Assembly (NCBI GenBank): GCA_050288165.1
Contig: JBNKDG010000003.1
Coordinates: forward strand, 248,001-312,000
Reading direction: 5' to 3'
Source of the DNA: JAPHTQ01 sp050288165
GTDB taxonomy: Bacteria; Pseudomonadota; Gammaproteobacteria; Thiohalomonadales; Thiohalomonadaceae
DNA length: 64,000 nt
Position numbers and translations under genes: made by a program. Positions within the stretch are counted from its first letter, which is position 1, and every line of letters begins with the position of its first letter. Below the pieces are notes generated by a model. The model saw nothing but the letters and a program-made list of their open reading frames with translations, did not search any database and was not told where the DNA came from. This document shows, piece by piece, positions 18,541-26,926 of the stretch.

Positions 18541-19239
18541 ATGAAGTTCAGCATCTACCGCTATAACCCGGAGCGCGATCAGACGCCGACCATGCAGGCG
18601 TTTGAGCTGAGCGACGTTGAACCGGGGATGATGCTGCGTGATGCGTTGTTGCGACTCAAGGCGGAGCAGGACGAATCACTGGCCTTTCGTCACTCCTGCG
18701 GCGAAGGGGTATGTGGTTCCGATGCGATCAACATCAACGGTAAAAACGGACTGGCCTGTATTACGCCGCTCGAATCGCTGTCTGAACCAATCACTCTACG
18801 ACCATTGCCGGGACGGCCGGTGATCCGCGATCTGGTGGTCGATATGAGCGGTTTCTTCCACCACTACAAGGCGGTGCGTCCCTACCTCATCGTCCACGAT
18901 CCGGAGCCGGAGACCGAGTTGTTGCAGAGTCCCGAGGAGCGCGATCAACTGGATGGTCTCTACGAGTGTATTCTCTGCGGCTGTTGCACCACCGCCTGTC
19001 CCTCCTTCTGGTGGAACCCGGACAAGTTTCGTGGCCCGGCGGCGCTGCTGCAGGCAGCGCGCTTTCTCCTGGATAGTCGCGATCAGGATACCGCGGCGCG
19101 TCTGCAGGAACTGGACGGTCCTTATAAGCTGTTTCGCTGCCACACCATCATGAACTGCGTCGATGCCTGTCCCAAGGGACTCAATCCGACCCGCGCCATC
19201 GGTCTGGTGCGTCAGTTGTTGTTGAAGCGGCAGGTGTAA
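18541..19239 (+). CDS. sdhB: Succinate dehydrogenase iron-sulfur subunit
   Basis: A 232-residue electron-transfer subunit. The [2Fe-2S] site uses Cys53, Cys58, Asp61 and Cys73 (SCGEGVCGSD, LACITP), with Asp as the third ligand as in E. coli. The second and third clusters use Cys143/146/149/153 (CILCGCCTTACP) and Cys200/206/210 (CHTIMNCVDACPKG). All ligands for the 2Fe-2S, 4Fe-4S and 3Fe-4S clusters are present. It begins two bases after the sdhA stop. Confidence 0.98.
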   Translation: MKFSIYRYNPERDQTPTMQAFELSDVEPGMMLRDALLRLKAEQDESLAFRHSCGEGVCGSDAININGKNGLACITPLESLSEPITLRPLPGRPVIRDLVVDMSGFFHHYKAVRPYLIVHDPEPETELLQSPEERDQLDGLYECILCGCCTTACPSFWWNPDKFRGPAALLQAARFLLDSRDQDTAARLQELDGPYKLFRCHTIMNCVDACPKGLNPTRAIGLVRQLLLKRQV

Positions 19240-19241
19240 CC

Positions 19242-19484
19242 GTGGGCGATCTGGACAGGCTGCGTTGGCGTTGTCGTCGCGGCATGCTGGAGCTGGATCT
19301 GCTGCTGCAGGGTTTCCTCGACAACGGCTATGTTGAACTGGATGAGGCGCGGCAGAACATTTTCAATCGGCTGCTGGAACTGCCGGATCAGACGCTCAGC
19401 GAGTACCTGCTGGGTATGCATGAAATCGAGGAGAAGGAATTCATCGATGTCATCGAAAGGATACGCCGCGCCGCTACGGCTTGA
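19242..19484 (+). CDS. sdhE: FAD assembly factor SdhE
   Basis: An 80-residue protein that promotes covalent attachment of FAD to SdhA. The essential RGxxE motif is present at residues 13-17 (RRGMLELD). The start codon is GTG, two bases after sdhB. Length is typical for the YgfY/SdhE/SDH5 family. Its position inside the sdh operon supports the role directly. The end overlaps ygfX by 38 bases. Confidence 0.95.
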   Translation: MGDLDRLRWRCRRGMLELDLLLQGFLDNGYVELDEARQNIFNRLLELPDQTLSEYLLGMHEIEEKEFIDVIERIRRAATA

Positions 19485-19890
19485 TGTCGGTGCCAATCCG
19501 CTATTGCAGCGGCTCACCCTCGCGATGACCTTCTCTGCGGACGTCACGTTGTTGCTGCTGCCGCTACCCATCATGGCCAATCTGTTGGCTGCTTTCCTGC
19601 TGCTTTGTTTCGTGCGTCACGTTTGGTCTCAGCGTGCCGAACTGGGCGGTGCGCCGGTGAAACTGGTGTGGGATGGTGAGGAGCAGTGGTGGTGGAGTAG
19701 CGGTGGCATCGAGACCGCAGTGGTCTTGCAGGACGATGTTTACCTGACGCCGCTGCTGGTGGTGCTCAATTTTCGCGCTGATGGCACGCGCCGCTCGGCG
19801 GTGTTAACGCCCGCAGCCATCGGTGAAGAGACCTTTCGCCGCATGTTGGTGCGTTTCCGCATTACGCCGAAAGGTAGTTCTCCGGCGTAA
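19447..19890 (+). CDS. ygfX: YgfX-like membrane protein (CptA family)
   Basis: A 147-residue protein with two hydrophobic segments (about residues 25-55, TFSADVTLLLLPLPIMANLL onward) and a soluble tail with VKLVWDGEEQWWW. Size, topology and position after sdhE match YgfX, a protein named as an inner-membrane toxin component in E. coli and often annotated near sdhE. The ATG inside the end of sdhE gives a 38-base overlap in another frame. Its stop overlaps the convergent nadB end by 29 bases. Similarity is by layout and general features, so the function is uncertain. Confidence 0.75.
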   Translation: MSSKGYAAPLRLDVGANPLLQRLTLAMTFSADVTLLLLPLPIMANLLAAFLLLCFVRHVWSQRAELGGAPVKLVWDGEEQWWWSSGGIETAVVLQDDVYLTPLLVVLNFRADGTRRSAVLTPAAIGEETFRRMLVRFRITPKGSSPA

Positions 19891-21460
19891 GGATGGTGTT
19901 GCTTGTGGTCTCGGCGGTCTGCGGATAGTCGAGGTTGTAGTGCAGGCCACGGCTCTCCTTGCGCGCCATCGCCGACTGGATGATCAGGTCGGCGACCATT
20001 ACCAGGTTACGCAACTCCAGCAGGTCGTTGGTGACGCGGAAGTTGCCGTAGTACTCCTCGATCTCCGCGCTCAGCAGGTCGACCCGTCGCTTGGCTCGTT
20101 GCAGCCGCTTGTTGGTACGCACGATGCCGACGTAGTCCCACATGAAGCGGCGTAGCTCCTCCCAGTTGTGCGAGACGACGACTTCCTCGTCGGAGTCGGT
20201 GACCCGGCTTTCGTCCCAGGCGGGCAGGGCAGGTGGCATTTCAACCTGGTCCAGCTGCACGTTGATGTGGCGTGCCGCGGACTCGGCGAAGACCAGGCAC
20301 TCCAGCAGCGAATTGCTGGCGAGGCGATTGGCGCCGTGCAGGCCGGTGAAGCTGACCTCGCCGACCGCATAGAGGCCGGGGATATCGGTGGCACCGTTGA
20401 GATCGGTCATCACGCCGCCGCAGGTATAGTGGGCCGCCGGAACCACCGGGATCGGCTCCTTGCTCATGTCGTAGCCGTATTCCAGGCAGCGGGCGTAGAC
20501 GGTGGGGAAGTGCTCCTGGATGAACTCAAGCGGTTTGTGGCTGATGTCGAGGTAGACGCACTCTTCACCGAGTCGCTTCATCTCATGGTCGATGGCGCGG
20601 GCGACGATATCCCGTGAAGCCAGTTCGCCGCGCTCATCGAAACGCTGCATAAAACGGCGACCGTCGCGCAGCAGCAACTTGCCGCCCTCACCACGCAGCG
20701 CCTCGGTGAGGAGGAAGGTCTTGGCCTTGGGGTGGTAGAGACAGGTGGGGTGGAACTGGTTGAACTCCAGGTTGCCCACGCGGCATCCGGCGCGCCAGGC
20801 CATGGCGATGCCGTCGCCGGTGGAGAGGTCCGGGTTACTGGTATAGAGATAGACCTTGCTCGCACCGCCGCTGGCCAGGGCGACGAAGCGGGCGCGGAAC
20901 ACTTCCACGTGGCCGCTGTGGCGGTTGAAGACATAGGCGCCGAGTACGCGGTTGCCGCTTTCCCCCAGCTTGGCGGAGGTAATGAGATCGATCGCCAGAT
21001 GGCTTTCATGCAGGGTGATATTCGGATGTTCCCGGGCGCGTTCCAGCAGGGTCTTTTCGATCGCCTGACCGGTGGCGTCGGCGGCATGGATCACCCGGCG
21101 CTGGCTATGACCGCCCTCGCGAGTGAGGTGATACTCGCCGTCGCTGTCGCGGCTGAATTCGACCCCGGCATTGATCAGCGATTCGATGGCGCCACGGCCA
21201 TGCTCGGCGACAAAGCGCACCACCTCAGGGTTGCAGAGGCCAGCGCCAGCCCTCATGGTGTCTTCCACATGGGCGTCGACCGAGTCCTGCGCATCCAGAA
21301 CCGCAGCGACCCCGCCCTGGGCGTTGATGGTGCAGCCGTCTTCCATCCGTGCCTTGGAGAGGATGCTGACGCGGGTGGTGTCGGCCAGATGCAACGCCAG
21401 TGTCAGACCGGCAGCACCGCTGCCGATGATCAGCACATCGCTATCGTGTTGGGGGGGCAT
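19862..21460 (-). CDS. nadB: L-aspartate oxidase
   Basis: A 532-residue flavoenzyme that oxidises aspartate to iminoaspartate for NAD synthesis, using fumarate or oxygen as acceptor. The FAD motif VLIIGSGAAGLTLAL and INAQGGVAAVLDAQDS open it; FNQFHPTCLYHPKAKTFLLT and HYTCGGVMTDLNGATDIPGL are family hallmarks. It is a homologue of SdhA but lacks its partner subunits, and the sequence fits NadB better. The ATG before PPQHDSD is chosen; upstream in-frame codons run into the rpoE promoter region. It is divergent from rpoE, as in E. coli. Confidence 0.96.
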   Translation of the reverse strand: MPPQHDSDVLIIGSGAAGLTLALHLADTTRVSILSKARMEDGCTINAQGGVAAVLDAQDSVDAHVEDTMRAGAGLCNPEVVRFVAEHGRGAIESLINAGVEFSRDSDGEYHLTREGGHSQRRVIHAADATGQAIEKTLLERAREHPNITLHESHLAIDLITSAKLGESGNRVLGAYVFNRHSGHVEVFRARFVALASGGASKVYLYTSNPDLSTGDGIAMAWRAGCRVGNLEFNQFHPTCLYHPKAKTFLLTEALRGEGGKLLLRDGRRFMQRFDERGELASRDIVARAIDHEMKRLGEECVYLDISHKPLEFIQEHFPTVYARCLEYGYDMSKEPIPVVPAAHYTCGGVMTDLNGATDIPGLYAVGEVSFTGLHGANRLASNSLLECLVFAESAARHINVQLDQVEMPPALPAWDESRVTDSDEEVVVSHNWEELRRFMWDYVGIVRTNKRLQRAKRRVDLLSAEIEEYYGNFRVTNDLLELRNLVMVADLIIQSAMARKESRGLHYNLDYPQTAETTSNTILTPENYLSA

Positions 21461-21554
21461 GGGAGGCAAACGGCTTTTATCCTGTGGGTTCAATGAGTAT
21501 ATTGTCGCCTTTCGGCGCCAAGACGGGAATATACGAAAAAGTTGCTGTGTTGGC

Positions 21555-21581
21555 GAACCCTTATAGTGATGTATTGTCATA
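21555..21581 (+). promoter_or_regulatory. Candidate sigma-E promoter of rpoE
   Basis: GAACCC (21555-21560) and TCATA (21577-21581) are 16 bases apart, resembling the ECF sigma-E consensus GAACTT-N16-TCTRA with some mismatches, 54 bases before rpoE. Sigma-E operons usually autoregulate, which makes the site plausible but unproven. Confidence 0.35.
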
Positions 21582-21635
21582 CGAGCCAGCGTTCGGCATG
21601 GACGCAGAAAATAACAGAGAAAGGGGACGGCCCTG

Positions 21636-22214
21636 ATGGGCGAACATAATGTCGATCAGGAGCTGGTCCGGAGGGTTCAGCTTGGTGACAAGAAAGCCTT
21701 CGACGCACTGGTACTTAAGTACCAGCAAAAAATCGTCAAACTGGTCAATCGCTACGTGCGCGATCAGGACGAAGCTCTCGACGTGGCCCAAGAGACCTTC
21801 ATCAAGGCCTACCGGGCGCTACCCAATTTCCGCGGTGAGAGTGCCTTCTATACCTGGCTCTACCGCATTGCCATCAATACGGCGAAGAACCACCTGGTCT
21901 CCCAGGGACGCCGTCCTCCCACCAGCGATATCGATGCCGATGAGGCGGTTCAATATGAACCGGGCGCGCGTCTGCGCGACTACGATAATCCGGAGCAACT
22001 CGCCCATCGCGATCAGGTGGAACGGGTGATCTACGAGACCATCGATAGCCTGCCGGAGGATTTGCGTACCGCCATCGTCTTGCGCGAGATGGAAGGTTTG
22101 AGCTATGAAGAGATCGCCCAGGCGATGGAGTGTCCCATCGGTACGGTGCGCTCGCGGATTTTCCGTGCCAGGGAGGCGATCGAAAATAATTTGAAACCCT
22201 TGTTGGAACCTTAG
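21636..22214 (+). CDS. rpoE: RNA polymerase sigma factor RpoE (sigma-E / AlgU)
   Basis: A 192-residue ECF sigma factor for envelope stress. Region 2 is DALVLKYQQKIVKLVNRYVR and DEALDVAQETFIKAYRALPNFRG; region 4 has LREMEGLSYEEIAQAMECPIGTVRSRIFRAREAI, the helix-turn-helix that reads the -35 element. Length and sequence are typical of RpoE/AlgU. It leads an operon with its anti-sigma factor rseA, rseC and a periplasmic protease, and is divergent from nadB. Confidence 0.98.
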   Translation: MGEHNVDQELVRRVQLGDKKAFDALVLKYQQKIVKLVNRYVRDQDEALDVAQETFIKAYRALPNFRGESAFYTWLYRIAINTAKNHLVSQGRRPPTSDIDADEAVQYEPGARLRDYDNPEQLAHRDQVERVIYETIDSLPEDLRTAIVLREMEGLSYEEIAQAMECPIGTVRSRIFRAREAIENNLKPLLEP

Positions 22215-22257
22215 GCGCTAATCCGTGTCGGAAACGGGCGAGAGTGGAGTGAAACCT

Positions 22258-22815
22258 ATGGCAAATGACAAAAAAGAGTGGATTTCGGCCCTGGCCGACG
22301 GTGAGCTTGCCGATGCAGAACTGGGCAGAGCGCTGGATGCACTGCGTAATGACCGGGCACTGCAAAGCAGCTGGAGCCGCTACCATCTGATTAGCGACGC
22401 GCTGCATGGCAATCTGGAATCGCGCATCGATCTGGATCTGCATAGCCGAATCAGCAAGGCACTGGAGAGCGAACCGACCATCCTGGCACCGCAGTCGCCG
22501 CGCAAACAGCGTCCATGGCTGCGTCATGTGGCGGGTCTGGCCGTGGCTGCTTCCGTCAGTGGTGTGGCGGTGATTGGCTTCCAGCAGATGAATGTCGCTG
22601 ATTCCGGTGCACCGGCACAGACCATGGCTGAGGCGGCACCGCCGCAGAACTTCGTTCGTATGACCCCGCAACCGGTCAATGTCGCAGCGGAAAGGGACAA
22701 CAGCCAGAAGCTGGAGCCCTATCTGGTCGAGCAGCACGAATATTCGGTCAGCTCCGGTGTTAACGGTATGGTGCCCTACGTCCGTATCGTCGGTCACCGT
22801 CAGGCAGCCGAGTAA
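22258..22815 (+). CDS. rseA: Sigma-E negative regulator RseA/MucA
   Basis: A 185-residue anti-sigma factor. The cytoplasmic N-terminal domain has the usual WISALADGELADAELGRAL and SRYHLISDALHG motifs that hold RpoE. One transmembrane segment (about residues 91-108) follows, then a periplasmic tail with PYLVEQHEY and VRIVGH near the end, as in MucA. Regulated proteolysis of this protein would free RpoE. The ATG before ANDKKEW is used. rseB is not present next to it; rseC follows directly. Confidence 0.92.
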   Translation: MANDKKEWISALADGELADAELGRALDALRNDRALQSSWSRYHLISDALHGNLESRIDLDLHSRISKALESEPTILAPQSPRKQRPWLRHVAGLAVAASVSGVAVIGFQQMNVADSGAPAQTMAEAAPPQNFVRMTPQPVNVAAERDNSQKLEPYLVEQHEYSVSSGVNGMVPYVRIVGHRQAAE

Positions 22816-22824
22816 AGGCAAGGC

Positions 22825-23304
22825 ATGATCGAAGAGAGCGCACAGGTCGTTTCGGTCGAAGGTGAACACGCCTGGGTCGAAAGCGAACGGCGCAGCAGTT
22901 GCAGTAGTTGTTCCGCAAAAGGTTGTGGCACCGGTGCCCTGAGTAAGGTGTTGGGTGCGAAGGTGCAGCGTATGAAAGTGCGCAATCCTATCAACGCCGT
23001 TGCCGGTGATGCGGTGATCGTCGGTATCGACGAAAGCATCCTGGTCAAAGGTTCCCTGCTGGTCTATATCGTTCCTTTACTGTTGATGCTGGCCGGCGGC
23101 CTGTTCGGTGAGGCGATGGCGCCGCAGTGGGGTGGTGAAGGCGAAGGGTTTAGCGCACTGTTTGGCCTGCTGGGCCTGGGCGGCGGTCTGCTCTGGTTGC
23201 GCCGGTTTAATCGTCGTGCCGCCAACGACCCACGCTATACCGCAGTAATTTTGCGCAAATGCATCCCCGACCTATCGGTCAGTAACATCTCATTCAATCC
23301 CTGA
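22825..23304 (+). CDS. rseC: RseC/MucC family positive regulator of sigma-E
   Basis: A 159-residue inner-membrane protein. The N-terminal cysteine cluster SSCSSCSAKGCGTG (Cys26, 29 and 34) is typical of the RseC/MucC family, and two transmembrane segments (about residues 75-96 and 110-128) follow. RseC is linked to sigma-E control and to Rnf/SoxR reduction in different bacteria; its mechanism is unclear. It sits between rseA and the protease gene, replacing the rseA-rseB-rseC order with rseA-rseC. Confidence 0.9.
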   Translation: MIEESAQVVSVEGEHAWVESERRSSCSSCSAKGCGTGALSKVLGAKVQRMKVRNPINAVAGDAVIVGIDESILVKGSLLVYIVPLLLMLAGGLFGEAMAPQWGGEGEGFSALFGLLGLGGGLLWLRRFNRRAANDPRYTAVILRKCIPDLSVSNISFNP

Positions 23305-23331
23305 TATCCGTTTTTCATTCGCAGGTTGTCT

Positions 23332-24774
23332 ATGAAACGTTTTTCTTTTTCTGCTACCACACACTATCTCTTTCTCCTGTTTCTTCCCCTGATGCTGTTT
23401 ACGCAGAGTGCGCAGGCACGGGAGTTGCCGGAGTTCACCCGTCTGGTCGAACAGTACAGCCCGGCGGTGGTGAATATCAGCACCAAACAGAAGGTGCAGA
23501 ACCAGATGACCGGCTTGCCACCGGGTATGGATATGCCCGACTTTCCCAGGGGTACCCCCTGGGACGACCTGCTACGCCGTTTCTTTGGTGAAGGTGGCGA
23601 GGGTGGTGGTATGCCGCCGGAGCATGAGGCGCGTTCTCTGGGTTCCGGTTTCGTTATTGATAGCAAGGGTTACATCCTGACTAACAACCATGTAGTGGAA
23701 GGTGCTGACGAGATCATCGTGCGTCTGAGCGACCGTCGTGAACTGGTAGCGGAGCTGATCGGTGCGGACAAGCGTAGTGACATTGCGCTGCTCAAGGTGG
23801 ATGCCACGGATCTGCCGGTGGTCAAACTGGGTAACAGCAAGGACTTGAAAGTCGCTGAATGGGTGATGGCTATCGGTTCCCCGTTCGGTTTCGACCACTC
23901 CGTTTCCGTCGGTGTGATCAGCGCCCTGGGTCGCAGCCTGCCCAGCGAGAACTACGTGCCTTTCATCCAGACCGACGTGGCGATCAACCCGGGTAACTCC
24001 GGTGGCCCGCTGTTCAATCTGGACGGTGAAGTGATCGGCATCAACTCGCAGATCTACAGCCGTACCGGCGGCTTCATGGGGCTTTCCTTTGCCATCCCGA
24101 TGGATGTGGCGATGGATGTGGTGGCCCAGATCAAGGCGCAGGGCTACGTCTCCCGTGGCTGGTTGGGCGTGCTGATTCAGGACGTGACCCGTGAACTTGC
24201 GGAGTCCTTCGGCATGAAGCGTCCCCATGGTGCGCTGGTGGCGCAGGTGATGGACGGTTCTCCGGCGGCCAAGGCTGGCATCGAGGTGGGCGACATTATC
24301 ACCGAATACAATGGTGAAGAGGTCTCCTACTCCTCGGATCTGCCGCATCTGGTCGGTCGAACCCATGTGGGTAGCGATGCCAAGGTCAAGGTTCTGCGAG
24401 ACGGCAAGGTGCGCACTCTGGTGGTGCGGATTGCTGAGCTACCCGCGGAGGAAGATAAAGCCTCAGACGAACCGTTCAAACCGCACAAAACCAAGAGCGA
24501 CCGCCTTGGCCTGCAGGTGATCGGCCTGAGCAGCGCTCAGCGCAAGGAGCTGGAGGTCAGTTCCGGTGTGCTGGTCGAACAGGTGGATGAGGGCGCTGCC
24601 GCGTCGGCCGGGATCATGCGCGGCGACGTGATTGTGAAGATCGGTGGCAAGTCGATCGACAGCACCAAGCAGTACAGCAAGGTGATTAAGGAACTCAAGG
24701 CCGGGGATTCGGTACCGGTACTGGTGGTTCGCCGTGGTAATCCACTGTTCCTGGCGATGCGGATCAAGGATTGA
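23332..24774 (+). CDS. mucD: Periplasmic serine protease of the DegP/MucD (HtrA) family
   Basis: A 480-residue HtrA protease. The signal peptide ends near SAQA (residues 26-29). The trypsin-like domain has the triad His120 (LTNNHVVEG), Asp150 (KRSDIALL) and Ser223 (NPGNSGGPL). Two PDZ domains follow (about residues 275-370 and 390-475). It should degrade misfolded envelope proteins. The position behind rpoE-rseA-rseC is the MucD arrangement of Pseudomonas. ATG is used; a TTG two codons earlier is also in frame. Its last bases overlap the next gene's start. Confidence 0.96.
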   Translation: MKRFSFSATTHYLFLLFLPLMLFTQSAQARELPEFTRLVEQYSPAVVNISTKQKVQNQMTGLPPGMDMPDFPRGTPWDDLLRRFFGEGGEGGGMPPEHEARSLGSGFVIDSKGYILTNNHVVEGADEIIVRLSDRRELVAELIGADKRSDIALLKVDATDLPVVKLGNSKDLKVAEWVMAIGSPFGFDHSVSVGVISALGRSLPSENYVPFIQTDVAINPGNSGGPLFNLDGEVIGINSQIYSRTGGFMGLSFAIPMDVAMDVVAQIKAQGYVSRGWLGVLIQDVTRELAESFGMKRPHGALVAQVMDGSPAAKAGIEVGDIITEYNGEEVSYSSDLPHLVGRTHVGSDAKVKVLRDGKVRTLVVRIAELPAEEDKASDEPFKPHKTKSDRLGLQVIGLSSAQRKELEVSSGVLVEQVDEGAAASAGIMRGDVIVKIGGKSIDSTKQYSKVIKELKAGDSVPVLVVRRGNPLFLAMRIKD

Positions 24775-25016
24775 GCCACCGCCTGCGCTTCTATTACCGT
24801 GCGGCCTGTTCCCTGTGCGAGGAGATGCACAGGGAACTGGTTGCCGCCCAGAGCAGCTATCCCTTTGAACTGGAAGCTCTAGACATCGACAGCAGCGAAG
24901 AACTGGTCAGTCGCTACGACCACAAGGTACCGGTGCTAACCGATATGCAGGACGAGGAGATCTGCCACTATTTTCTCGACCACCAGGCGCTGCAAGGCTA
25001 TTTCGCAACGCATTGA
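24771..25016 (+). CDS. Glutaredoxin-like (thioredoxin-fold) protein
   Basis: An 81-residue protein of the glutaredoxin/DUF836 type. The N-terminal strand LRFYYRAACSLCEEMHREL carries a CxxC redox pair (Cys13, Cys16), and HKVPVLT holds the cis-proline segment. The start codon is TTG overlapping the mucD stop (TTGA), so translation is coupled. It is commonly found between mucD and lepA in Pseudomonas-like genomes. Substrate unknown. Confidence 0.85.
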   Translation: MSHRLRFYYRAACSLCEEMHRELVAAQSSYPFELEALDIDSSEELVSRYDHKVPVLTDMQDEEICHYFLDHQALQGYFATH

Positions 25017-25120
25017 TCTACTGTAGAATTCCGCGCTTCATAACAACGTCCGTGGCGTGACCTTGCGAGGGGCCACCGGCGTACAATCCCATCCGCTTCA
25101 AGGCCCGGAAGAAACGCTAC

Positions 25121-26926
25121 GTGACCGATCAGCAACATATTCGCAACTTCTCCATCATTGCCCACATCGACCACGGCAAATCCACCATCTCTGATCGCTT
25201 CATTCAGGTGTGTGGCGGCTTGGCTGATCGAGAAATGGCCGAACAGGTACTCGACTCCATGGATCTGGAACGGGAGCGCGGCATCACCATCAAGGCGCAG
25301 AGCGTCTCCCTTGATTACAAGGCGCGGGACGGCCAGGCCTACCGACTCAATTTCATCGATACCCCGGGACACGTCGACTTTTCCTACGAGGTTTCCCGCT
25401 CACTGGCCGCCTGTGAAGGGGCGCTGCTGGTCGTGGATGCCTCCCAGGGTGTCGAGGCGCAGACCGTTGCCAACTGCTACACCGCCATTGAGCAGGATCT
25501 GGAGGTGGTGCCGGTACTGAACAAAATCGATCTTCCCTCCGCCGAACCGGAGCGGGTGATTACCGAGATCGAAGAGATCATCGGCATCGACGCCCACGAC
25601 GCGGTGCGGGTCAGTGCCAAGACCGGCATCGGTATCGAAGACCTGCTGGAGCAACTGGTTGTCCGTATTCCCCCGCCCAAGGGTGATCGTAATGCGCCGC
25701 TTCAGGCGTTGATCATCGACTCCTGGTTCGACAACTATCTGGGCGTGGTCTGTCTGGTGCGGGTGGTCAACGGCCGAATGAAGCCGAAACAGAAGTTTAC
25801 CGTGATGTCCACCGGACGCAGCCATCTGGTGGATCGTGTCGGTATCTTCTCGCCGAAGATGAAGGACACGGGCGAACTGGCGGCCGGTGAGGTGGGCTAC
25901 CTCATCTCCGGGATCAAGGACATCGACGGCGCCCCAGTAGGTGATACCCTGACACTGACCGACAACCCGGCAGAAAAGCCGCTGCCCGGTTTCCAGCCGG
26001 CACAGCCGCGGGTCTTTGCCGGTCTCTTTACCGTCAACAGTGACGATTACGAAGACCTGCGCGATGCGCTGTCGAAGCTGCGCCTCAACGATGCCTCACT
26101 GTTCTACGAACCGGAGACTTCGCAGGCGCTGGGTTTCGGTTTCCGCTGCGGTTTCCTCGGTATGCTGCACATGGAGATCATCCAGGAGCGTCTGGAGCGT
26201 GAGTATGATCTCGATCTGATCACCACCGCGCCAACGGTAGTTTACGAGGTGATCACCACCAAGGGTGAGACCCTGATGGTCGATAATCCCTCCAAGCTGC
26301 CGAGCCGTAACGAGATCGCCGAGATCCGTGAACCGATCATCCAGGCCAATATCCTGGTGCCGCAGGACTATGTCGGTAACGTGATCTCGCTCTGTATCGA
26401 GAAGCGCGGTGTGCAGAAGAACATGCAGTATCTGGGCAAGCAGGTCGCCCTGACCTATGAATTGCCGCTTAGCGAGGTCGTGCTCGATTTCTTCGACCGC
26501 CTTAAATCGGTAAGCCGCGGTTTCGCCTCACTGGACTACCATTTCAAACGTTTCGAAGCGGCCGATCTGGTGCGCCTTGATATCATGATCAACGGCGATA
26601 TCGTCGATGCGCTGGCGGTAATCACCCACCGCGATCAGTCGCTGCCACGTGGTCGTGAACTGGCGGAGAAGATGAAAGAGCTGATCCCGAGGCAGATGTT
26701 CGAGGTGGCGGTGCAGGCCGCCATCGGCAATCAGATCATCGCCCGCACCAACGTCAAGGCGTTACGTAAAAACGTTACCGCCAAGTGCTATGGTGGTGAC
26801 GTGACTCGTAAACGCAAACTGCTGGAAAAACAGAAGGCTGGCAAGAAGCGGATGAAACAGGTAGGGTCTGTAGAGATCCCGCAGGAAGCATTCTTCGCCG
26901 TATTACACGTAGGAAAGAAACAATGA
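25121..26926 (+). CDS. lepA: Elongation factor 4 (LepA)
   Basis: A 601-residue translational GTPase that acts on ribosomes (back-translocation and initiation). The G1 loop is AHIDHGKSTISD, G3 is DTPGHVDF and G4 is NKIDLP. Domains II to V and the LepA-specific C-terminal domain (LRKNVTAKCYGGDVTRKRKL) are complete. The start codon is GTG with a GGAAGAAA ribosome-binding site. It overlaps lepB by four bases, the usual lepA-lepB operon. Confidence 0.98.
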   Translation: MTDQQHIRNFSIIAHIDHGKSTISDRFIQVCGGLADREMAEQVLDSMDLERERGITIKAQSVSLDYKARDGQAYRLNFIDTPGHVDFSYEVSRSLAACEGALLVVDASQGVEAQTVANCYTAIEQDLEVVPVLNKIDLPSAEPERVITEIEEIIGIDAHDAVRVSAKTGIGIEDLLEQLVVRIPPPKGDRNAPLQALIIDSWFDNYLGVVCLVRVVNGRMKPKQKFTVMSTGRSHLVDRVGIFSPKMKDTGELAAGEVGYLISGIKDIDGAPVGDTLTLTDNPAEKPLPGFQPAQPRVFAGLFTVNSDDYEDLRDALSKLRLNDASLFYEPETSQALGFGFRCGFLGMLHMEIIQERLEREYDLDLITTAPTVVYEVITTKGETLMVDNPSKLPSRNEIAEIREPIIQANILVPQDYVGNVISLCIEKRGVQKNMQYLGKQVALTYELPLSEVVLDFFDRLKSVSRGFASLDYHFKRFEAADLVRLDIMINGDIVDALAVITHRDQSLPRGRELAEKMKELIPRQMFEVAVQAAIGNQIIARTNVKALRKNVTAKCYGGDVTRKRKLLEKQKAGKKRMKQVGSVEIPQEAFFAVLHVGKKQ

